Shown: positions 60,303 to 64,000 of the stretch, piece after piece
Position numbering within the stretch: position 1 is the stretch's first letter
How the letters are laid out: each line of letters begins with the position of its first letter
NCBI RefSeq assembly: GCF_900095845.1
Contig: NZ_FMIX01000004.1
Location: 1,241,824-1,305,823, forward strand
From: Streptococcus timonensis
GTDB taxonomy: Bacteria > Bacillota > Bacilli > Lactobacillales > Streptococcaceae
Direction of reading: 5' to 3'
DNA: 64,000 nucleotides
Position numbers and translations under genes: made by a program
Notes under the pieces: model-generated
Seen by the model: only the letters and a program-made list of their open reading frames with translations
The model's database searches: none
What the model was told of the DNA's origin: nothing

Positions 60303-61023
60303 GAAGGCCACCTCCAAACAAGTTTGCTACAAAGTCTGTCGCAGGTGCTTGTAAAATTGTTTCAGGGTCAGCGACCTGGCAAATCTCCCCATCCTTCAAT
60401 ACTGCAATTCTATCTGCTAATTTCACTGCCTCGTCCGTATCATGAGTAACAAAAATAATTGTTATCCCAAATTCCTGATGCAAGGCCTTTGTCAGATCTT
60501 GGAGATGTTTTCTTGAGATGGCATCTAGAGCAGAGAAAGGCTCATCCATAAGGAGAATCTTGGGTTGTCCAATTAAAGCACGAACAATCCCTACCCTTTG
60601 TTGCTCTCCTCCCGATAACTCACTAGGCATGCGCTTTGCATACTCTACAGCAGGCAGACCCACCTTGTCCAATAGTTCTTCTGTTTTAGAGGCGATTTGT
60701 TCCTTACTCCAGCCCTTCATCTCAGGAATAAGGGCAATATTTTCAGCAACTGTTAGATTTGGAAAAAGAGCAATAGCCTGTAAGACGTAACCTATTGATA
60801 GACGGAGTTCCCGTTCATCATAGTCCTTGATCCGTTTTCCATCCATATAGATATTGCCATCAGTCGGTTCCAAGAGACGGTTAATCATCTTGATCATGGT
60901 GGTCTTTCCAGATCCTGAAGGACCCACTAGCACCATGAATTCTCCATTTTCAATGCGGAGATTGACATCTTTTAAAATGTCCTTATCCGTGTAGCGCAGG
61001 ACTACATTTTTATATTCAATCAT
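60295..61023 (-). CDS. proV: Glycine betaine/choline ABC transporter ATP-binding protein
   Basis: A 242-residue ATPase: Walker [14 protein letters not shown], signature [11 protein letters not shown], Walker [14 protein letters not shown]-loop VTHD. No C-terminal CBS domains, unlike E. coli ProV. The start is ATG 61021-61023 after GAGGAAGAAT; the GTG at 61038 is three bases from its AAGGAG and less likely. Confidence 0.92.
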   Translation of the reverse strand: MIEYKNVVLRYTDKDILKDVNLRIENGEFMVLVGPSGSGKTTMIKMINRLLEPTDGNIYMDGKRIKDYDERELRLSIGYVLQAIALFPNLTVAENIALIPEMKGWSKEQIASKTEELLDKVGLPAVEYAKRMPSELSGGEQQRVGIVRALIGQPKILLMDEPFSALDAISRKHLQDLTKALHQEFGITIIFVTHDTDEAVKLADRIAVLKDGEICQVADPETILQAPATDFVANLFGGGLHV

Positions 61024-61097
61024 ATTCTTCCTCACCATCTCCTTAAAAGCTAAGATCCTTATCTCACTTTTAATAAGAGTGTAATCATTATTATAAT

Positions 61098-61126
61098 ATT
61101 GTAATACTAGATATTACATCTGTCAA
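61098..61126 (-). promoter_or_regulatory. Promoter of the proV-proWX operon with palindrome in the spacer
   Basis: TTGACA, 17 bp, TACAAT. The spacer carries GTAATA-TCTAG-TATTAC (61101-61117), a perfect 17-base palindrome that also covers part of the -10. A repressor bound here would block polymerase. Confidence 0.8.
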
Positions 61127-61150
61127 CGATTTTGATTTGAAATCATATAT

Positions 61151-61174
61151 AAGAAAAAGAGCTTGGCTAAGGCC
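61151..61174 (-). terminator. Terminator after the lipoprotein gene
   Basis: GAGTTTGG, CCTTAG, CCAAGCTC then TTTTTCTT on the minus strand. Confidence 0.85.
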
Positions 61175-61194
61175 AAACTCTCCATTATGATTGA

Positions 61195-62343
61195 TTATTC
61201 TTCTTCCACCAAACGTTTAAACTCCGCTTGGATTTCTGTATTTTCTGTTGGTTTTAAGTACATGACTCCGCCATTAGTTGTTGGTGAATGAAAGACGATA
61301 GCTTCTCCTGTGTTGGTTATAGCAAAGTAATAGCTATGAACATCTGGAAATTTATCCCAATTACTGTAGCGTTCTACAATTCGGTACTGAGCAGTTCCTA
61401 AGCCAGTATCTGAATACTCTGCATTCATTTTTTCACTCGGACCATCCCCAAATGTATATAGATTATCTGGACCAACATCTCCACCTGTAATTCCTTTTTT
61501 GTAATTAGGTTGACCAAGTCTTTCTCCCCATCCTTTTATAAAAGCTTCTAATTTTGCAGATTTACTAGGATTCCACGGAGCTTTTTGTTCAGTTTGAGAA
61601 CTATTTATACTACCAGAAAAATCAAATTGTTGCCAATCAAAATCACGTATATTAATTATTTCAGATTCTGATTTACCAAAAATATCATGCAAGGAAGTAT
61701 TTCCTGGCACTTTAATATCTTGTTCTTTTACTATAGAAGCGGCTTTCTGGTTTGGATTGAGTTGATAGAGAACTCCCCTACCTTCTCCGGTTCCAGAAGA
61801 CCAACTCAATTCAAGAATCTCTCCACCTTTATAGATAGTCGTAGTATTCCTAGCTCCACCATGTCCAGCTACATATCCCTCAGATAAAAGTATTGGTTTA
61901 TCATTCTCTAAGTAATAAAAGCCTGATATAGAGTAGCTCCCATCTGATTGCTGGACTCCAATAATTAGCTCCTCAACGCTATCTTCATTCAAATCAACAT
62001 AGGCATAACGAAGTTTATCAGAGTTAAAAACAGAATTTTCAACAACCCAGCTGCCAATTGGTCGTTTAGTAGCACTTAAACTATTATAAAGCGAAGGAAT
62101 TAAAGAGAGGTCTTTGGGCGAAGAAAATATCTTTCTATAGCTATCGAAAACAGGTTGATAAAGATAACGAAAGAGTTGTTTTTGATCCTCAGTCGAGTTA
62201 ACACTATTTAAAGTAGATTGACTTGTTGACGTTACGAAACTAGAATTCTGACTAAAATCATCTGACTTAGTAAAACTACACCCAGATAAAAATAAACTTA
62301 GCGTAATAACAAAAAAGAAAACTACTAGATATTTAAATTTCAT
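61195..62343 (-). CDS. Predicted lipoprotein of unknown function (C-terminal DUF4767-like domain)
   Basis: A 382-residue protein. Signal peptide with lipobox LSGC (Cys about 22), then a Ser/Thr/Asn/Gln-rich linker (25-55). The middle has ILSEGYVAGHGGARNTTT; the C-terminal ~110 residues (from WNPSKSAKLEAF, with TTNGGVMYLKPTEN) look like the DUF4767 group. The start is ATG 62341-62343, five bases after AAGGAG. Monocistronic, between tRNA and proV operon; function unknown. Confidence 0.78.
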   Translation of the reverse strand: MKFKYLVVFFFVITLSLFLSGCSFTKSDDFSQNSSFVTSTSQSTLNSVNSTEDQKQLFRYLYQPVFDSYRKIFSSPKDLSLIPSLYNSLSATKRPIGSWVVENSVFNSDKLRYAYVDLNEDSVEELIIGVQQSDGSYSISGFYYLENDKPILLSEGYVAGHGGARNTTTIYKGGEILELSWSSGTGEGRGVLYQLNPNQKAASIVKEQDIKVPGNTSLHDIFGKSESEIINIRDFDWQQFDFSGSINSSQTEQKAPWNPSKSAKLEAFIKGWGERLGQPNYKKGITGGDVGPDNLYTFGDGPSEKMNAEYSDTGLGTAQYRIVERYSNWDKFPDVHSYYFAITNTGEAIVFHSPTTNGGVMYLKPTENTEIQAEFKRLVEEE

Positions 62344-62425
62344 AAACACTCCTTAAACATAAAATAGAACTAAAACTAGTAATAGTATAACAAAAATTAA
62401 ATAAAGTAAGAAGCAATAAGAAAAT

Positions 62426-62449
62426 AAAAAAAAGAGCTAAAAGCTCTTT
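62426..62449 (-). terminator. Terminator of the tRNA cluster
   Basis: AAAGAGC, TTTTA, GCTCTTT followed by T-run on the minus strand, immediately after tRNA-Ser(GCU). Confidence 0.88.
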
Positions 62450-62454
62450 AATGA

Positions 62455-62542
62455 CGGAGAATAAGGGATTCGAACCCTTGCGCCAGTTACCCGACCTAAC
62501 GATTTAGCAAACCGTCCTCTTCAGCCTCTTGAGTAATTCTCC
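62455..62542 (-). tRNA. tRNA-Ser(GCU)
   Basis: Class II cloverleaf with long variable arm; anticodon GCT in loop TTGCTAA. Discriminator G. CCA is not encoded. Last tRNA of the cluster. Confidence 0.95.
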
Positions 62543-62548
62543 TATTAA

Positions 62549-62622
<74 letters not shown>

Positions 62623-62653
62623 AAGTAAAAACTTGGTAATGAACAAAGTTCAA

Positions 62654-62724
62654 AGCGGGTGACGAGAATCGAACTCGCGACAACAGCTTGGAAGGCTGTA
62701 GTTTTACCACTAAACTACACCCGC
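62654..62724 (-). tRNA. tRNA-Gly(UCC)
   Basis: 71-base cloverleaf, acceptor GCGGGTG/CACCCGC, anticodon TCC, discriminator T. Confidence 0.95.
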
Positions 62725-62743
62725 ATAAAACTATATAAAAATA

Positions 62744-62816
62744 TGGCGCGAGACGGAATCGAACCGCCGACACATGGAGCTTCAATCCATTGCTCTACCA
62801 ACTGAGCTACCGAGCC
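62744..62816 (-). tRNA. tRNA-Phe(GAA)
   Basis: 73-base cloverleaf, anticodon GAA in TTGAAGC. Acceptor GGCTCGG against TCGCGCC leaves a 4-69 T-C mismatch and a G-T at 7-66; otherwise intact. Confidence 0.93.
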
Positions 62817-62820
62817 AATA

Positions 62821-62894
<74 letters not shown>

Positions 62895-62908
62895 TTAATT
62901 TTAAATAA

Positions 62909-62998
62909 AGGAGGATGTGGGATTCGAACCCACGCACGCTTTTACACGCCTGACGGTTTTCAAGACCGTTCCCTTCAGCCGGACTTGGGTAATCCTCC
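62909..62998 (-). tRNA. tRNA-Ser(UGA)
   Basis: Class II cloverleaf with long variable arm; anticodon TGA. Acceptor GGAGGAT/ATCCTCC; the next base, the discriminator, is T rather than the G of the other serine tRNA here. Confidence 0.93.
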
Positions 62999-63008
62999 AT
63001 CATTTCAA

Positions 63009-63082
63009 TGGACCTTGTAGGACTTGAACCTACGACCACTCGGTTATGAGCCGAGAGCTCTAACCAGCTGAGCTAAAGGTCC
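63009..63082 (-). tRNA. tRNA-Ile2 (CAU anticodon, lysidine-modified)
   Basis: Genomic anticodon CAT, but acceptor GGACCTT/AAGGTCC and arms match Bacillus tRNA-Ile2 as I recall it, not Met. After TilS modification it would read AUA. Confidence 0.82.
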
Positions 63083-63095
63083 AACAAGATCATTA

Positions 63096-63169
63096 TAGCG
63101 GCGAAGGGGATCGAACCCCCGACCTCCCGGGTATGAACCGGACGCTCTAGCCAGCTGAGCTACACCGCC
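63096..63169 (-). tRNA. Elongator tRNA-Met(CAU)
   Basis: Acceptor GGCGGTG with G1-T72 wobble, anticodon CAT; resembles Bacillus elongator Met tRNA. Presumed substrate of the TmcAL ligase encoded at 24031-25137. Confidence 0.88.
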
Positions 63170-63174
63170 ATCAA

Positions 63175-63248
63175 TCGGGAAGACAGGATTCGAACCTGCG
63201 ACACCTTGGTCCCAAACCAAGTACTCTACCAAGCTGAGCTACTTCCCG
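63175..63248 (-). tRNA. tRNA-Pro(UGG)
   Basis: Acceptor CGGGAAG/CTTCCCG, anticodon TGG, discriminator A. Confidence 0.95.
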
Positions 63249-63263
63249 AAGTAAATAAAAAAA

Positions 63264-63337
63264 TGCACCCTAGAGGAGTCGAACCTCTAACCGCCTGATT
63301 CGTAGTCAGGTACTCTATCCAGTTGAGCTAAGGGTGC
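63264..63337 (-). tRNA. tRNA-Arg(ACG)
   Basis: Acceptor GCACCCT/AGGGTGC, anticodon ACG (inosine after TadA), discriminator A. Confidence 0.95.
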
Positions 63338-63344
63338 TCATTTA

Positions 63345-63430
63345 TGCCGAGGACCGGAATCGAACCGGTACGATCGTTACCAATCGCAGGATTTTAAGTC
63401 CTGTGCGTCTGCCAGTTCCGCCACCCCGGC
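63345..63430 (-). tRNA. tRNA-Leu(UAA)
   Basis: Class II, acceptor GCCGGGG against CCTCGGC, anticodon TAA, discriminator A. Confidence 0.94.
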
Positions 63431-63437
63431 CTCTCTA

Positions 63438-63509
63438 AGCGAACGACGGGATTCGAACCCGCGACCCCCACCTTGGCAAGGTGGTGTTCTACCACTGAAC
63501 TACGTTCGC
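63438..63509 (-). tRNA. tRNA-Gly(GCC)
   Basis: Acceptor GCGAACG/CGTTCGC, anticodon GCC, discriminator T. Confidence 0.95.
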
Positions 63510-63536
63510 ATTCATGAGTCTGAATATTAAAAAAAA

Positions 63537-63609
63537 TGCCGGCTACATGACTTGAACACGCGACCCTCTGATTACAAATCAGATGCTCTACCAACTGAGC
63601 TAAGCCGGC
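63537..63609 (-). tRNA. tRNA-Thr(UGU)
   Basis: Acceptor GCCGGCT/AGCCGGC, anticodon TGT; T-stem contains two G-T pairs (GCGTG/CATGT). Confidence 0.94.
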
Positions 63610-63621
63610 CTATTTCTATTA

Positions 63622-63703
63622 TGCGGGTTAAGGGACTTGAACCCCCACGCCGTTAAGCGCCAGATCCTAAATCTGGTGCGTCTGCCAATTCCGCCAAACC
63701 CGC
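63622..63703 (-). tRNA. tRNA-Leu(UAG)
   Basis: Class II, acceptor GCGGGTT/AACCCGC, anticodon TAG, discriminator A. Confidence 0.94.
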
Positions 63704-63708
63704 AATGA

Positions 63709-63781
63709 TGACCCGTACTGGGCTCGAACCAGTGACCCATTGATTAAAAGTCAATTGCTCTACCAACTGAGCTAACGAGTC
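63709..63781 (-). tRNA. tRNA-Lys(UUU)
   Basis: Acceptor GACTCGT/ACGGGTC with one T-G pair, anticodon TTT. Confidence 0.95.
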
Positions 63782-63799
63782 AAATAACTTTCGTTATTA

Positions 63800-63872
63800 C
63801 GGTCCCGACGGGAATCGAACCCGCGATCTTCGCCGTGACAGGGCGACGTGATAACCGCTACACTACGGGACC
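63800..63872 (-). tRNA. tRNA-Asp(GUC)
   Basis: Acceptor GGTCCCG/CGGGACC, anticodon GTC, discriminator G. Confidence 0.95.
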
Positions 63873-63874
63873 TA

Positions 63875-63947
63875 TGGGAGTTAACGGGATCGAACCGCTG
63901 ACCCTCTGCTTGTAAGGCAGATGCTCTCCCAGCTGAGCTAAACTCCC
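63875..63947 (-). tRNA. tRNA-Val(UAC)
   Basis: Acceptor GGGAGTT/AACTCCC, anticodon TAC; first tRNA after 5S rRNA, as usual in streptococcal rrn operons. Confidence 0.95.
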
Positions 63948-63950
63948 TCT

Positions 63951-64000
63951 AGCTAAGCGACTTCCATATCTCACAGGGGGCAACCCCCAACTACTTCCGG
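63951..64000 (-). rRNA. rrf: 5S ribosomal RNA, 3' part only
   Basis: Minus strand reads CCGGAAGTAGTTGGGGG... and ends GGAAGTCGCTTAGC, the 3' end of a streptococcal 5S rRNA. The rest, and presumably 23S and 16S, lie beyond the window. Confidence 0.9.

Noticed and set aside
60303..60317. TTG start for the ProWX fusion
   Set aside because: The TTG lies within the GGAGG that serves the ATG at 60302.

Overview
The window is about 64 kb of chromosome from a low-GC Gram-positive coccus. It is almost certainly a Streptococcus of the mitis group, close to S. pneumoniae, S. mitis, S. oralis and S. infantis. The evidence is protein-level resemblance, from memory, to pneumococcal MntE, StkP/PhpP, ScrABKR, CzcD/SczA and the teichoic-acid sugar transferase, plus a streptococcal-type 5S-tRNA cluster. 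No database search was run. Nearly everything is core chromosome. I see no prophage, insertion sequence, integrase, toxin-antitoxin pair or CRISPR array.

Layout. 1-4.1 kb: metal export, with a Ca/Mn P-type ATPase behind a yybP-ykoY manganese riboswitch and divergent mntE. 4.1-9.8 kb: sucrose regulon (scrK, scrA, scrB, scrR) with matching operators over both divergent promoters. 9.8-12.3 kb: mevalonate genes mvaA-mvaS. 12.4-13.7 kb: split ThrE-type exporter. 13.8-24 kb: stkP-phpP-rsmB-fmt-priA-rpoZ-gmk and rny. 24-30 kb: yqeG-yqeH-yhbY-nadD-yqeK-rsfS-methyltransferase-tmcAL, a ribosome-assembly and NAD operon interrupted by two related hairpin-rich spacers. 30-35 kb: CorA, MscS, an aromatic-acid-exporter-like protein, DUF3165, TypA. 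35-37.3 kb: rsuA followed by four tandem small membrane-protein genes, two of them next to remnants of the rsuA 3' end. 37.4-41.3 kb: rhodanese-like protein, YqgQ, vitamin-type ECF S component, PdxK/ThiD kinase, truA, GNAT, and the competence prepilin peptidase with a ComX-type box. 41.3-43.4 kb: a reduced trp locus (T-box, trpB, trpG). 43.4-49 kb: teichoic-acid aminotransferase and initiating sugar transferase, then a heterodimeric ABC exporter. 49-54.9 kb: exoA, a VOC protein, a thioesterase, galT-galK and divergent galR. 54.9-61 kb: alcohol dehydrogenase, aldo/keto reductase, czcD/sczA, and the proV-proWX osmolyte/choline transporter. 61-62.4 kb: lipoprotein. 62.4-64 kb: 17 tRNAs downstream of a 5S rRNA that runs off the window.

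The least ordinary content is: (i) two intergenic elements in the yqe operon whose hairpin arms differ in sequence but stay complementary, suggesting a structured RNA or small repeat family; (ii) the tandem cassette array after rsuA; (iii) a T-box controlling a trp locus reduced to trpB and trpG; (iv) an StkP with three PASTA domains instead of the pneumococcal four; and (v) two genes whose promoters predict almost leaderless mRNAs.
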